Program-made: the position numbers and the translations under genes
In this document: one piece after another, positions 15,712 to 25,876 of the stretch
How the letters are laid out: the number at the start of each line of letters is the position of its first letter
Position numbering within the stretch: position 1 is the stretch's first letter
Notes under the pieces: generated by a model
Told to the model about the DNA's origin: nothing
Database searches by the model: none
The model's input: the letters and a program-made list of their open reading frames with translations, nothing else
Assembly: GCA_003599575.1 (NCBI GenBank)
Contig: QZKV01000125.1
Span: forward strand, 1-51,738
Length of the DNA: 51,738 nt
Reading direction: 5' to 3'
DNA from: Desulfobacteraceae bacterium
Lineage (GTDB): Bacteria; Desulfobacterota; Desulfobacteria; Desulfobacterales; Desulfosarcinaceae

Positions 15712-16302
15712 TCACTTCAACAAACTCTCTGTTCTCAGGAAATCGCGAAGACCGTTTTCAAGTCTGACTTTTATATCGTCGAGTTCTCTGAACACCACCT
15801 CTTTCTTACGAGGTACTGGCTCTGCAGTGGTGAAGTCATAGACGGCGCGTTTAAATTCATTGAATTTTCCAACCGCCTCCTCATGAACTTTTAAAAGCTT
15901 GGCTGGTAACAGAAGCCTAATTCGGCCTTCTTTGTTTGCCCAGTCTTTAAGAAAATCACCAAGCTTTTCGAAAAAATCATCTCTCGTGTACACTATTTCA
16001 CCATCGGGCAACTCTCTATGGGCATCAGCAGAGGCAGCCATTTGGCAGAGACGGTAATGATTATAAAAACTCGCATAATAACCAAGAATGAGATCGAGAT
16101 GATGTTCATATGACGATTTAGTGATTCCAAATTCGTGTCGGATGCCCTCTAATTGGGAATCGATTTTTGCCTTTTCACTTTGAAGGATACGTTTTGCCCA
16201 AAGATTGGTAAGCCAAGAGGAGAGAGCAATAATGATTACCGCACCGCCTCCAAACGTTGAAATGATCAAAGTTGAAATTTTGATTATATCGTCAAATGCC
16301 AT
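15712..16302 (-). CDS. Membrane-anchored hypothetical protein
   Basis: A 196-residue protein with an N-terminal membrane helix (about residues 10-32) followed by a long, mostly helical cytoplasmic region with coiled-coil character (about 38-75) and a charged C-terminal half. I do not recognise the family. It is followed on its strand by an attC-like site, so it appears to be the most upstream cassette that can be seen in the array. A membrane helix plus coil next to a SIR2-like gene is suggestive of defence cargo but nothing proves it. Confidence 0.55.
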   Translation of the reverse strand: MAFDDIIKISTLIISTFGGGAVIIIALSSWLTNLWAKRILQSEKAKIDSQLEGIRHEFGITKSSYEHHLDLILGYYASFYNHYRLCQMAASADAHRELPDGEIVYTRDDFFEKLGDFLKDWANKEGRIRLLLPAKLLKVHEEAVGKFNEFKRAVYDFTTAEPVPRKKEVVFRELDDIKVRLENGLRDFLRTESLLK

Positions 16303-16699
16303 AGGTTTTATCTACAACTCTTCTAACATTTGATTGGTTGCCCGAATGGGCGTCTTATTTTACGTCCAATCAGGGGACGAAATGGATCTAGTTGATCTAT
16401 CCGTCATCTATCAAGGTCAAATCGCGCTGCTATATGACGGAACGGTGAACTATATCGTCGGCATTTCGTAAAAGAAGGGATACGCGAACCTGGTTCATAT
16501 CCTCTCTTTTTTTGTCTCTGGTTTGGCTTGGAATTGTTCGTGCAGGGTCTATTTGCGAAATTATCCGAGAATTCGGGTCTTTGTCAATGTTTGTTAAGAG
16601 AATGCTTCCCCGCCGAAAGTGAGCGGCCGGGGTGGGGCTGCTGGCGGATGGTCAGGGTGAAATCACGGGCAAAGGGAATTAGGGCCGATGGCCAACGGC
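16303..16699. other. Intergenic stretch between cassette region and amidohydrolase
   Basis: 397 bp without a recognised gene. A 29-codon plus-strand frame (16382-16471) has no ribosome site and no known match. A minus-strand GTTAGAA at about 16325 could be a decayed R box of a further attC but no second arm is apparent. T-rich runs at about 16507 do not follow a strong hairpin. Confidence 0.4.
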
Positions 16700-17926
16700 C
16701 TACCGGCTCTCCCACGTTCCCCCGATGCAGATTGCTTCGATTTCCGAAAGGCTTTCGGGCAGATTGTCCGGCGGACCTTGGACGGCAATAAAATCGGCGC
16801 GGCGGCCGGGGGTTAACGCGCCGCGATCGGGCAGGCGCAGTAGTTTTGCCGCGCTGCAGGTGGCGCAGCCGATCGCTTGGGCCAGGCCCAGGCCGGCGTT
16901 CACCAGCAGGCAAAGCTCCTGTTGCACGGCATGGCCGTGATTTACTCCCTGGCTGCCGGCGTCGGTGCCGAGGACGATGTTCACGCCCATGGTGTGGGCC
17001 TGGCGGATTTGCTCCAATTGATGGTCCAGCGTGCGGCGGGCCACATCCTGTTGCTTTCCGCTCAGACCGGGTGCTTCGGTGAGGGCCGCCATGGGAACGG
17101 CCGTGGGCACCCAGCTTGTGCCCCGGTCCGCCATGCGCCGCAAATTCTCCGCGCCCATGAAATAGCCGTGCTCGATCGAGTCGCAGCCGGCTACGATGGC
17201 CGTGCGCGCGGCGTGTTCGCCGTTGGCGTGCACCATGACGGCGCGCTGCGCCGCGTGTGCGGCCTGCACCATGGCGCGCAGCTCCTGCGCGTTGAATTGC
17301 GCGGGGCCCTGGTGGCCGAAGCGGTCCAGGCTGTTCAATCCCGACTGGATCAGCTTGATATGATCGCCGCCTTCCATGTGCGCCGCAACGGCCTGCGCCG
17401 GGGAGACCCCCTGGGGCGGGGATTGGCCGATCATGGCCCCGTAGCGGCCGGCGGCATACCAGGCCGCGCAGGCGGCGCACAGGTGCACCGGCTGGTCCGC
17501 CTTGCCGGGGTGCGCCTGTTGGAAGCGTCGCACGTCGCCGCGGTGGTCGCCGCCGTCGCGTACGGCCAGGACGCCGCAGCGCCGGTGCTCCTGCAGATGG
17601 CGCAGAATGGCGGCCTGGGATTGCTGCGGGGTGTGCCGCAGTTGCGCGGCGCGGACTTGGGGATCCAGGCTGCCGGAAAAGACCAGGTGCACATGGGCGT
17701 CGATCAGGGCGGGCAGCACCGTGGCATGCGACAGGTCCACGCCGCCGGCCGCTTCCGGGCAATCCGGCCCGATCCGCACGATGCGGCCTGCGCGCAGCGC
17801 CAGGCCCATGTTTCGGCGCGGCGGCCCGCCCTGGCCGTCGATCAGCCAGCCCGCCCGCACCCATCGCGTGGCGCGGGCATGGTTGGGCGGCGATGCCGGC
17901 CGCTGATCTTCATGGGCGGCTGTCAT
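16700..17926 (-). CDS. Metal-dependent amidohydrolase (imidazolonepropionase-like)
   Basis: A 408-residue amidohydrolase-superfamily protein. Metal-binding motifs in order: DAHVHLVFSG, then HANGEHAA, CDSIEHGY and GTDAGSQG with the late Asp, the usual HxH-H-H-D pattern of the imidazolonepropionase-like/prolidase branch. It should hydrolyse a C-N bond in a small ring or amide; the substrate is unknown. The ATG at 17926 overlaps the cinA stop (ATGA), so translation is coupled to cinA. A longer frame reaching 18034 would run deep into cinA and is unlikely. Confidence 0.85.
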   Translation of the reverse strand: MTAAHEDQRPASPPNHARATRWVRAGWLIDGQGGPPRRNMGLALRAGRIVRIGPDCPEAAGGVDLSHATVLPALIDAHVHLVFSGSLDPQVRAAQLRHTPQQSQAAILRHLQEHRRCGVLAVRDGGDHRGDVRRFQQAHPGKADQPVHLCAACAAWYAAGRYGAMIGQSPPQGVSPAQAVAAHMEGGDHIKLIQSGLNSLDRFGHQGPAQFNAQELRAMVQAAHAAQRAVMVHANGEHAARTAIVAGCDSIEHGYFMGAENLRRMADRGTSWVPTAVPMAALTEAPGLSGKQQDVARRTLDHQLEQIRQAHTMGVNIVLGTDAGSQGVNHGHAVQQELCLLVNAGLGLAQAIGCATCSAAKLLRLPDRGALTPGRRADFIAVQGPPDNLPESLSEIEAICIGGTWESR

Positions 17927-19173
17927 AGCTTCCCGAGCATGCGGCGGCGCACGAAATCCAGCGCGAGCATGGCAAATATGCGTTTGTTCATCAGGCGCCG
18001 GCCAAAGGAGATGGTGAATTTGCGGCTGCTGCATTGTTCGGCATCCGACAATCCCAGGCAGACGGTGCCGACCGGCTTTTCAGGCGAACCGCCGCCGGGA
18101 CCGGCGATGCCGGTGACGCCCAGGCCGTAAGTGGCGCCGGCGGCGCGCCGCGCGCCTTCGGCCATCTGGCGGGCGGTTTCTTCATCGACCGCGCCGCAGC
18201 GCTGCAAAGTATCTTCGGACACGCCCAGCACCTTGATTTTGGCGGCATTGGCATAGGTGACCGCGGACAGCAGAAAATAGTCGGAGGAACCGGCCGTGTT
18301 GGTCAGCCAGTCCGCGATCAGGCCGCCGGTACAGCTTTCGGCCAGGGCCAGGGTGGCGCCGCGCTGCTTGAGAAGGTCTCCCACCTCCTCGGCCAGGGTG
18401 CGTTCCTGAACCGAAAAGGCATGCGGCTCCAGCTGGCCGGCGACCCAATCCACCGCCTGGGACAGGATCATTTGCCCGTTTGCCTCATCGGCGGTGTTCA
18501 AGTAGAGTTTGACCTGGATCTCGGGGAATTTGGCCCGCAACCCGAGTTTGATCTCCGGAAAGACGGTGCCGATGGCGGCCACCTTTTCGCCGACCGCGCT
18601 CTCGGGCAGGCCGAAGCTTGACACCACGCGGGTCATGCGAAACGCCCGCGCACCGCCCTGCCTGCGCAGCACCTCGGGCAGGACCTGCTCGGCCAGCATG
18701 GCCTGCATCTCATGGGGCACGCCCGGCAAAAAGAAAAAGGTGCAGCGCCCGATGCTGATGCGGAAACCGGGCGCGGTTCCCAGGGCGTTGTACAGGCAGG
18801 CCGCGCCTTTGGGAAACAGGGCCTGCTTGCGGTTGGACGGGTTCATGGCGCGGCCGCGCTTGCTGAAAAAGGCCTCGATCTCGGCAAGCGCCCGCTGATC
18901 CTCGACCAGTTCGACACCGGCGGCCTGCGCCGCGGCTGCCGAGCTCAGATCGTCCTGGGTCGGCCCCAGCCCGCCGGTCACGACGGCCACGTCGGCGCGC
19001 CGGGAGATTTCGCCGATGATCGATACCAGCATGGCCAGGTCGTCGCCCACGGCCTGGTGGCGCGTCACCTCGATGCCGTTTTGTTCCAGCATCCCGGCGA
19101 TGTGCGCCGAATTGCTGTCCACCAGCGCCCCCGTGCGAATCTCGTCGCCGGTGGCCAGAATTTCCGCCTGCAT
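17923..19173 (-). CDS. cinA: CinA-family protein (nicotinamide-nucleotide amidohydrolase type)
   Basis: A 416-residue protein with an N-terminal MoCF-biosynthesis-like domain (ILATGDEIRTGALVDSNSA, VVTGGLGPTQDD) and a C-terminal CinA domain (ALAESCTGGLIADWLTN, GVTGIAGPGGGSPEKPVGTV). The C-terminal domain of this family deamidates nicotinamide mononucleotide in pyridine-nucleotide salvage; the N-terminal domain can act on ADP-ribose. Length is normal for the full two-domain form. It is the first gene of a two-gene unit with the amidohydrolase and is divergent from the alcohol dehydrogenase gene. Confidence 0.93.
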   Translation of the reverse strand: MQAEILATGDEIRTGALVDSNSAHIAGMLEQNGIEVTRHQAVGDDLAMLVSIIGEISRRADVAVVTGGLGPTQDDLSSAAAAQAAGVELVEDQRALAEIEAFFSKRGRAMNPSNRKQALFPKGAACLYNALGTAPGFRISIGRCTFFFLPGVPHEMQAMLAEQVLPEVLRRQGGARAFRMTRVVSSFGLPESAVGEKVAAIGTVFPEIKLGLRAKFPEIQVKLYLNTADEANGQMILSQAVDWVAGQLEPHAFSVQERTLAEEVGDLLKQRGATLALAESCTGGLIADWLTNTAGSSDYFLLSAVTYANAAKIKVLGVSEDTLQRCGAVDEETARQMAEGARRAAGATYGLGVTGIAGPGGGSPEKPVGTVCLGLSDAEQCSSRKFTISFGRRLMNKRIFAMLALDFVRRRMLGKL

Positions 19174-19457
19174 AGCTGCGTCCTTTCAGGTCAGGTTCTT
19201 TTTGAATGCTTTTTCATTAGCACAGGGCCGGCAGGGAAACAAAGGATCAATCAGCGCGGTCGCACGCCTGGGCATGGATGCCGGAGGCAGGGCCTATGGG
19301 CACCGCTCGCCGTGAACCGCCGCTGCTAACATCCGCTCAGCTTGACGTAAAAAGGCGGCTGTATATGTTGTTCAATATTTCAGTTCCCCGCTGAACCGTC
19401 CTCTTTTGTTTCACCCCCTTCGCTGATCAAACCCTTACATCAAAATTAAGGAATCAT

Positions 19458-20498
19458 ATGAAAGCAGCCATTTTGGAAAACGGCACACTGTCCATCAAAG
19501 AGATCCCCAAACCCTCGCCCGGCGCCGAGCAGGCCCTGGTGCGCCTGACCGCCTCCGGGGTCTGTCATTCCGATGTGCACCTGGTCAAAGGCGATTGGCC
19601 CAAACTGACGCCGCCCTCCCCCTCCCCCTTCCCCATCGGGCATGAGGGCATCGGCGTCGTGGAAGCCCTGGGTCCCGGCGCGGATAAATACGTCCACGTC
19701 GGCGAGCGCGTGATCCTGGGCCTGGGCGGCCTGGGCGGGGCCTACTGGTGCGGGGCATGCGAATTCTGCCTGAGCGGCAGGCCGCGTTTGTGCCCGGAGG
19801 CCCGGCCCCTGCTCGGCACCCATGCCCTATACATTGCCACCTGGGCCAAGGCGCTGGTGCAGTTGCCCGATGAGGTCGGCGACCGCGAAGTCTCGCTGGC
19901 CTGCGGCGGCTTGACCGCCTACAGCGCAATCAAAAAACTGGTCAAGTTCGGGGTTACCCCCGGCAAACCGATCGCCCTGATCGGTGCGGCCGGCGGCCTG
20001 GGCCACTACGCCATCCAGATCGCCAGGACTTTCGGGTACGTGGTGATGGGCGTGGATGTGGGCCGCGAGAAGATCGATTTCATCAAGAGCCTCGGAGCGG
20101 ACTACGCCATCGATGCCAGCGAGGCGGCCGCCTTCGTGAAGCAAAAATTCAAAGGAGTGAGCGCCAGCATCGTCTTTACGCCTAAAATCGCCGGATTCGA
20201 ACTCGGCTTGAAGCTGCTCAAACGCGGCGGCGTCTTCGTCAGCGTGGGAATGCCGGCCGCCGATGAAAAACCGCTGGCGCTGCATCCCCTGGCCCTGCTG
20301 CAGAAAGAACCGCTCATCATGGCTTCGGCGGTCGGCACGGTCGAGGACATGCGCGAACTGGTGCAGCTCGCGTCCCAGGGCAAAGTCAAAACGCATATCA
20401 GCCGGGAGGCCCGTTTGTCGGAAGTCCAGGGCATTCTGGAAGAACTGGACCAGGGCCGCTACACCGGCAGGGCCATCATCACCGATATGGCCGGCTGA
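19458..20498 (+). CDS. Zinc-dependent alcohol dehydrogenase (AdhP-like)
   Basis: A 346-residue medium-chain dehydrogenase. Catalytic zinc ligands are Cys36 (SGVCHSD), His62 with Glu63 (IGHEG), and a later Cys. The structural-zinc lobe has four cysteines (CGACEFCLSGRPRLC). The NAD(P) loop is GAAGGLGHYAIQIA. AAGGA lies upstream of the ATG. It oxidises primary alcohols or reduces aldehydes in the cytoplasm. A 284-bp gap to the divergent cinA gene probably holds both promoters. The next gene, an efflux adaptor, begins 78 bp later on the same strand but functional linkage is not evident. Confidence 0.9.
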   Translation: MKAAILENGTLSIKEIPKPSPGAEQALVRLTASGVCHSDVHLVKGDWPKLTPPSPSPFPIGHEGIGVVEALGPGADKYVHVGERVILGLGGLGGAYWCGACEFCLSGRPRLCPEARPLLGTHALYIATWAKALVQLPDEVGDREVSLACGGLTAYSAIKKLVKFGVTPGKPIALIGAAGGLGHYAIQIARTFGYVVMGVDVGREKIDFIKSLGADYAIDASEAAAFVKQKFKGVSASIVFTPKIAGFELGLKLLKRGGVFVSVGMPAADEKPLALHPLALLQKEPLIMASAVGTVEDMRELVQLASQGKVKTHISREARLSEVQGILEELDQGRYTGRAIITDMAG

Positions 20499-20576
20499 CA
20501 GGGGTTTCCATGCAATCGATGATCAAAAAGGTCATCGTGATGGATGATGGGTAATGGCAGCGCGGGAGGTCCACCG

Positions 20577-21839
20577 ATGAAACGCAGAATAGGCAAGCCA
20601 TTCGGGTCCATTCAGAGCGCGGCGGCAACCGGAGGCATGCTCTTTGCGGCGCTTTTGCTCTTGGTTGGCTGCGGGGAAAAATCCACCGCCAACCCGGCGC
20701 CTCCCGCGCCTCCCAAAGTGACGGTGAGCCGGCCCGTCAGACAAAATGTGACCTATTTTCTGGAAGCGACCGGCAATACCCAATCCGCCAAAACGGCCCA
20801 ACTGGTGGCGCGGGTAGAAGGCGTCCTGGAGGAAGTCTTTTTCCGCGACGGAGAAATCGTGGAGCAGGGTCAGCTGCTGTTCCGCATTCAGCAAGGCCCT
20901 TATGAGGCCAGGCTGCGGCAGGCCGAAGGGAATGTCCAGGCGCAAAAAGCGCGCTTGGAACATGCCAGGACCGAACTGGCCCGCTATGCCAGTCTGTATC
21001 GCCAGAAAGCAGCCTCGCAAACGGTTGTGGACAACTGGCGCTACCAGCGCGACGCGGCCAAGGCCGCGCTCACGGCCGCGGAAGCGCAAAGGGATTTGGC
21101 CAGGCTCGATTTGTCCTACACCGAGGTCTCGGCGCCTTTCACCGGCCGGATCGACCGGCGCCTGGTGGATCCCGGCAACCTGGTGGGACCCGCAACGGGC
21201 GGGGGCAACGCCGCCGCCGGGGCCGGCAACGGCGCGCCCGCGCCGGGTTCGGGCCCAAGCACGGTCCTGGCCCGCATCACCCAGATCGATCCGCTGTATG
21301 TCTATTTCAATATCAGTGAAACCGATATCGCCTCGCTCACCGGCGTCTCCGGTCTGATTGAAGGCCGGGCAAACGCCGGCAAGCACCCGGTTTTCATCGG
21401 CCTGGCCAATGAGAAAAGCTATCCCCACGAGGGCTTCCTGGATTTTGCCGCCGCCGAAGTCGACTCCCAAACCGGCACCCTGCTGATGCGCGCGGTATTT
21501 CCCAATGCGGATGGCAAGATGCTTCCGGGACAGTACGCGCGGGTCAAGGTGCCCGTCGGCAAGGAGAAATCCGCCCTTCTGGTTCCCAAGGTGGCGCTCA
21601 GCTTCGATCAGTTGGGCGCCTATGTGCTGGTGGTCAACAACGCTAACCAGGTGGAACGGCGCAATGTGAAAACCGGTCCCGCAAGGGATACGCAGTACAT
21701 CATCGAGGGCGGCCTGGCGGAAAACGATCGGGTGATTGTCAACGGCCAGATGCGCGCCCAGCCCGGCAGCAGGGTGGCGCCCGAGATGGAAGCCTCCGCG
21801 GAAAAAGCCGCTGACAAGGCCCCGGGCGGCGCCTCGTGA
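20577..21839 (+). CDS. RND efflux periplasmic adaptor (AcrA/MexA type)
   Basis: A 420-residue membrane-fusion protein with a lipoprotein signal and lipobox LVGC at about residue 27. A lipoyl/hairpin domain follows (about 60-200; VEGVLEEVFFRDGEIVEQGQ), then beta-barrel and membrane-proximal domains. A low-complexity insert rich in Gly, Ala and Pro (about 206-225) is unusual but harmless in a loop. The ATG at 20577 follows GGGAGGT; a start at 20544 adds no family sequence. It forms the pump with the permease gene ten bases downstream. No outer-membrane channel gene is present, so a TolC-like protein must come from elsewhere. Confidence 0.92.
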   Translation: MKRRIGKPFGSIQSAAATGGMLFAALLLLVGCGEKSTANPAPPAPPKVTVSRPVRQNVTYFLEATGNTQSAKTAQLVARVEGVLEEVFFRDGEIVEQGQLLFRIQQGPYEARLRQAEGNVQAQKARLEHARTELARYASLYRQKAASQTVVDNWRYQRDAAKAALTAAEAQRDLARLDLSYTEVSAPFTGRIDRRLVDPGNLVGPATGGGNAAAGAGNGAPAPGSGPSTVLARITQIDPLYVYFNISETDIASLTGVSGLIEGRANAGKHPVFIGLANEKSYPHEGFLDFAAAEVDSQTGTLLMRAVFPNADGKMLPGQYARVKVPVGKEKSALLVPKVALSFDQLGAYVLVVNNANQVERRNVKTGPARDTQYIIEGGLAENDRVIVNGQMRAQPGSRVAPEMEASAEKAADKAPGGAS

Positions 21840-21849
21840 ACAAGCAGCG

Positions 21850-24800
21850 ATGATCTCTCAATTCTTCATCGACCGGCCCATCTTCGCCAACGTGATTGCG
21901 GTGGTGACGATCATCATCGGACTGGTCTGCCTCTACTGGCTGCCGGTAGCGCAATACCCCCAGGTCGCACCGCCCACCATCCAGGTGACCGCAAGGTATC
22001 CCGGCGCGAGCGCCCAAGAGGTCGCGCAGACCATCGGCGTGCCCATCGAGCAGGCCGTCAACGGGGTTGAAAATTCAATCTACATGTCTTCGGCCAGCAG
22101 CAGCGACGGTTCGTACACCTTGACGATCACCTTCGACATCGGCACCGATCTGAACACATCCATGGCGCTGGTGCAGAACCTGGTCAACGGCGCCCTGGCC
22201 CAGCTTCCGGGCGGCGCAACCCAGCAGGGCGTCACGGTCAGGAAGGTATCCCCCAACATTTTGCTGGTGATCAGTCTTTTCTCCGCAGAGAACCACTTCG
22301 AAGAAATATTCCTCTCCAACTACGCTGTGATCAACCTGCAATATCCCCTGGCACGCATTCCGGGGGTCGGCCAGGTGCGGGTGTTCGGGGCCGGCCCCTA
22401 CAGCATGCGGGTGTGGCTCGACCCCAACCGCATGCAAGCCTACGGCCTGACCGCCGGCGATGTCCTGACCGCCATCCGGGGTCAGAACGTGCAGGTGGCC
22501 GCAGGACAGCTCGGCGCCCCGCCCGTGCCGCCGGATCAGCCTTTCCAGTTCACCATCGGCACCTTGGGGCGGCTGTCCGAGAAGGGCCAGTTCGAAGAGA
22601 TCATCGTTAAAACCGTCGAGGGTCAGGCGCCTCAGATCGTCCGGCTGAAGGATGTCGCGCGCGTGGAGCTGGGCCAGCAGAGCTACAGCAACTTCGCGAT
22701 GGTGACCGGTCGCAGGTCGGCCCAGATCGTGATCTTCTCCCTGCCGGACGCCAATGCCATCGAAGTGGCCGATCAGGTGTACCAGGCCATCGAGACCATG
22801 AGCGCGCAGTTCCCCGAAGGCCTGCAATACGCCATTCGCTTCGATACCACGACTTTCGTGCGCGAAGCGATCGGCGGTGTGTACAAAACCCTGTTTGAAG
22901 CCGGCCTCCTGGTGCTCCTGGTCATCCTTTTGTTTCTGCAGAAATTCCGGGCCATGCTGGTCCCCGCCACCACCGTACCGGTCACCCTGATCGGCGCTTT
23001 TATCGCCATGGCGGCCATGGGGTTCACGATCAACCTGATGACCTTGTTCGCACTGGTCTTGTCCATCGGCATCGTTGTGGACGACGCCATCATCATCGTG
23101 GAGGGCAGTTCGTATTACATCGAACGCGGCATGCCCCCCCGGGAGGCCACCATCCGGGCCATGCGCGAGCTCACCGGTCCGGTGATCGGAATCACCCTGG
23201 CCCTGATAGCCGTTTTTTTGCCGGCGGCCTTCCTGCCCGGCCTGACCGGACAGATTTTCCGGCAGTTTGCGCTTGTCATCGCCGCGACCACCATCATCAG
23301 CGCCGTCAATGCGCTGACCTTGAAACCGGTGCAGTGCGCGCTCTGGCTGAAACCGGCGGCCGAAAAACGCCCCAACTGGTTTTTCCGCGGATTCAACCGG
23401 GCCCATCAGGGCATGAGCGATGCCTACATGGCGGTCGTCACGCGCATGTTGAAGCGGCCCCTGCTGATGGTGGTGGTCTTTGCCCTCATCATCGCTGCGA
23501 CCGTATGGAATTTCCTGCGCCAGCCCACGGGATTCCTGCCCACCGAAGATCAGGGCTACGGCATCCTGCTGGCGCGCCTGCCCCAGGGGGCGTCGCAGCC
23601 GCGCTCGCGCGAGCTGGCCGAAAAAATCAATGCGATCCTCAAAGAGACCCCCGGGGTGGCCAACTGGGTCACCATCGGGGGCTTCTCGCTCCTGGACGGC
23701 GCCAATGTCGCCTCGATCTCGACCACCTTCATCGTCTATAAGCCCTGGGGGGAACGCGACCTGAACCAGGAAGCGATCGTGGCCGGCATCAACGGCAAGC
23801 TTGCGCAACTCCAGGAGGCCCAGGCCATAGTGGTGATCCCGCCGTCCATCCGGGGCCTGGGCCAGACGGGCGGTTTCCAGATGATGGTGGAGGACCGCCG
23901 CAGTCTCGGTCTGGCCCAGCTTTTCCGAAGCACGCTGGAAATGGTCCAGAAGGGAAACCAAAACAACAACCTGAAGGCACTGGTCAGCACCTTCAACGTC
24001 AGCAGCCCGCAACTCTACCTGAACATCGATCGCGCCAAGGCCGAGTCCCTGCAAGTTCCCCTGGCGAACGTGTTCGACGCGCTGCAGGCCTATCTCGGCG
24101 CATCGTTTGTCAACCTCTTCAACAAGTACAACCAGGTGTTTCAGGTCTACATCCAGGCCGGCAGCGAGTTCCGCCTCGAACCTGAAAACATAAAGAATCT
24201 GTATGTCCGCAACCAGACCGGCGGCATGGTGCCGCTGGGGACGTTGCTGGATGTGCAGCGCGTCCAGGGGCCGGAGCTGGTCACGCGCTACAACCTTTAT
24301 CCGGCGGCCGCGATTTTCGGCACAGCCGCTCCGGGAGTCAGTTCCGGCCAGGCCTTGGCGCAGATGGAGCAATTGGCCGGCGGCACTTTGCCCGAAGGCA
24401 TGGCCTTTGACTGGACCTCCGTCAGTTACCAGGAAAAGAAGGTCGGCAGGCAAGCCTATTTTGTCTATGCCCTCTCCATCATCCTGGTGTACCTGGTGCT
24501 GGCGGCTTTGTACGAAAGCTGGACCCTGCCCGCCGCCATCATCCTGGTGGTGCCCATGGCCCTGGTCGGGGTTTCCCTGGCCCTGCTGCTGCGCGGCTTT
24601 GACAACAACCTGTATACCCAGGTGGGACTGGTGCTGATGATCGCACTGGCCAGCAAGAACGCCATTCTGATCGTGGAGTTCGCGCGCGAGCTGCACCGCG
24701 GAGGCATGTCCCTGAGCGAGGCCGCCGCCGAGGCCACCCGCCGCCGCTTCCGTCCCATCCTGATGACCTCTTTCACCTTCATCCTGGGGGTGTTGCCGCT

Positions 24801-24957
24801 GATGCTTGCGTTCGGTGCGGGCGCCGCCGGCCAGCAGGCCATCGGCACGGTCGTGTTCGGCGGCATGCTCGCATCCACCTTGCTGGCCATTCCGTTCGTG
24901 CCGGTGTTCTATGTTCTTTTCGAGCGGTTGAGCGAACGTTTGCGGCGTAAAATATAG
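21850..24957 (+). CDS. RND efflux permease (AcrB/HAE1 type)
   Basis: A 1035-residue inner-membrane pump of normal family length. It begins with the family start ISQFFIDRPIFANVIA. Proton-relay residues are visible: the adjacent Asp pair in SIGIVVDDAIIIVEG (TM4) and the Lys in ALASKNAILIVEFARE (TM10). Two large periplasmic loops separate the two six-helix halves. It expels hydrophobic compounds with the adaptor encoded just upstream. The longer frame from 21736 overlaps the adaptor gene and is rejected. Confidence 0.95.
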   Translation: MISQFFIDRPIFANVIAVVTIIIGLVCLYWLPVAQYPQVAPPTIQVTARYPGASAQEVAQTIGVPIEQAVNGVENSIYMSSASSSDGSYTLTITFDIGTDLNTSMALVQNLVNGALAQLPGGATQQGVTVRKVSPNILLVISLFSAENHFEEIFLSNYAVINLQYPLARIPGVGQVRVFGAGPYSMRVWLDPNRMQAYGLTAGDVLTAIRGQNVQVAAGQLGAPPVPPDQPFQFTIGTLGRLSEKGQFEEIIVKTVEGQAPQIVRLKDVARVELGQQSYSNFAMVTGRRSAQIVIFSLPDANAIEVADQVYQAIETMSAQFPEGLQYAIRFDTTTFVREAIGGVYKTLFEAGLLVLLVILLFLQKFRAMLVPATTVPVTLIGAFIAMAAMGFTINLMTLFALVLSIGIVVDDAIIIVEGSSYYIERGMPPREATIRAMRELTGPVIGITLALIAVFLPAAFLPGLTGQIFRQFALVIAATTIISAVNALTLKPVQCALWLKPAAEKRPNWFFRGFNRAHQGMSDAYMAVVTRMLKRPLLMVVVFALIIAATVWNFLRQPTGFLPTEDQGYGILLARLPQGASQPRSRELAEKINAILKETPGVANWVTIGGFSLLDGANVASISTTFIVYKPWGERDLNQEAIVAGINGKLAQLQEAQAIVVIPPSIRGLGQTGGFQMMVEDRRSLGLAQLFRSTLEMVQKGNQNNNLKALVSTFNVSSPQLYLNIDRAKAESLQVPLANVFDALQAYLGASFVNLFNKYNQVFQVYIQAGSEFRLEPENIKNLYVRNQTGGMVPLGTLLDVQRVQGPELVTRYNLYPAAAIFGTAAPGVSSGQALAQMEQLAGGTLPEGMAFDWTSVSYQEKKVGRQAYFVYALSIILVYLVLAALYESWTLPAAIILVVPMALVGVSLALLLRGFDNNLYTQVGLVLMIALASKNAILIVEFARELHRGGMSLSEAAAEATRRRFRPILMTSFTFILGVLPLMLAFGAGAAGQQAIGTVVFGGMLASTLLAIPFVPVFYVLFERLSERLRRKI

Positions 24958-25000
24958 AAAGATTTTTTAAAATGCACCAAGGCATTCAGGAGGAAACATC

Positions 25001-25876
25001 ATGACCACCCAACCGGCAGAAAAAACAGCCGCCAGGAGCGGCACGTTCATGATCGGGGGAGACCTCCCCGTGCACCGCCTCGGCTTCGGCGCCATGCGGC
25101 TTACCGGCGAGGGCGTGTGGGGCGCACCGCCCGACCGCAAAGAAAGCATCGCCGTTTTGAAGCGCGCCGTTGAACTCGGCATCACCTTCATCGACACGGC
25201 CGATTCCTACGGGCCCGATGTTTCCGAGCAACTCATCGCAGAGGCCCTTTACCCCTACCCCGCCGGCCTGGTGATCGCCACCAAGGCCGGTTTCCAGCGC
25301 ACCGGCCCGGGCCAGTGGGTCGAAGACGGCCGCCCCGAGCACCTACGCAAGGCCTGCGAAGGCAGCCTGCGAAGGCTCAGGCTGGAGCGTATCGACTTGT
25401 TTCAGCTGCACCGCATCGATCCCAAGGTGCCCATGCAGGATCAGATCGAAACGCTCATCGATCTGCAACGCCAGGGCAAAATCCGCCACATCGGGTTGTC
25501 GGAGGTGACCGTCGAGCAGATCGAGGCGGCCGGCCGGATGATCTCCGTGGCCACGGTGCAGAACCGCTACAACCTTGTGGATCGCAAATCCGAGGATGTG
25601 CTGGCGTATTGCACCCGCCGGAACATCGGCTTCATTCCCTGGTTTCCGTTGGCCACCGGCGATCTGGCCAAACCCGACGGACCGCTGGCGGCTTCGGCCG
25701 CGCGGCTGGCGGCGCAACCGGCGCAGATAGCCCTGGCCTGGCTGCTCAGGAAATCCAAGGTCATGCTGCCGATCCCCGGCACCTCCAAGGTCAGGCACCT
25801 CGAGGACAACACCGCGGCGGCCCTGCTCGATCTGGATAAGGCGACCATGCAGGAACTGGACAAGGCGGGCGGGTGA
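25001..25876 (+). CDS. Aldo/keto reductase
   Basis: A 291-residue (beta/alpha)8 oxidoreductase. The catalytic tetrad is visible: Asp and Tyr in [11 protein letters not shown], Lys in VIATKAGF, and His in [13 protein letters not shown]-binding residues are expected in the C-terminal [13 protein letters not shown] segment. AGGAGG is placed well before the ATG. It reduces aldehydes or ketones in the cytoplasm, substrate unknown. It follows the RND permease gene by 43 bp and may be read through from it. Confidence 0.93.
   Translation: MTTQPAEKTAARSGTFMIGGDLPVHRLGFGAMRLTGEGVWGAPPDRKESIAVLKRAVELGITFIDTADSYGPDVSEQLIAEALYPYPAGLVIATKAGFQRTGPGQWVEDGRPEHLRKACEGSLRRLRLERIDLFQLHRIDPKVPMQDQIETLIDLQRQGKIRHIGLSEVTVEQIEAAGRMISVATVQNRYNLVDRKSEDVLAYCTRRNIGFIPWFPLATGDLAKPDGPLAASAARLAAQPAQIALAWLLRKSKVMLPIPGTSKVRHLEDNTAAALLDLDKATMQELDKAGG

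Noticed and set aside
10728..16302. Search for an integron integrase gene beside the attC-like sites
   Set aside because: No tyrosine-recombinase-like protein is encoded anywhere in the window, so the region is described as a cluster of attC sites lacking an integrase and not as a complete integron.
22075..24696. Long minus-strand open frame of 873 codons
   Set aside because: It lies wholly opposite the RND permease gene, is rich in His, Gln and Gly as expected for the antisense of GC-rich coding sequence, and has no ribosome site.
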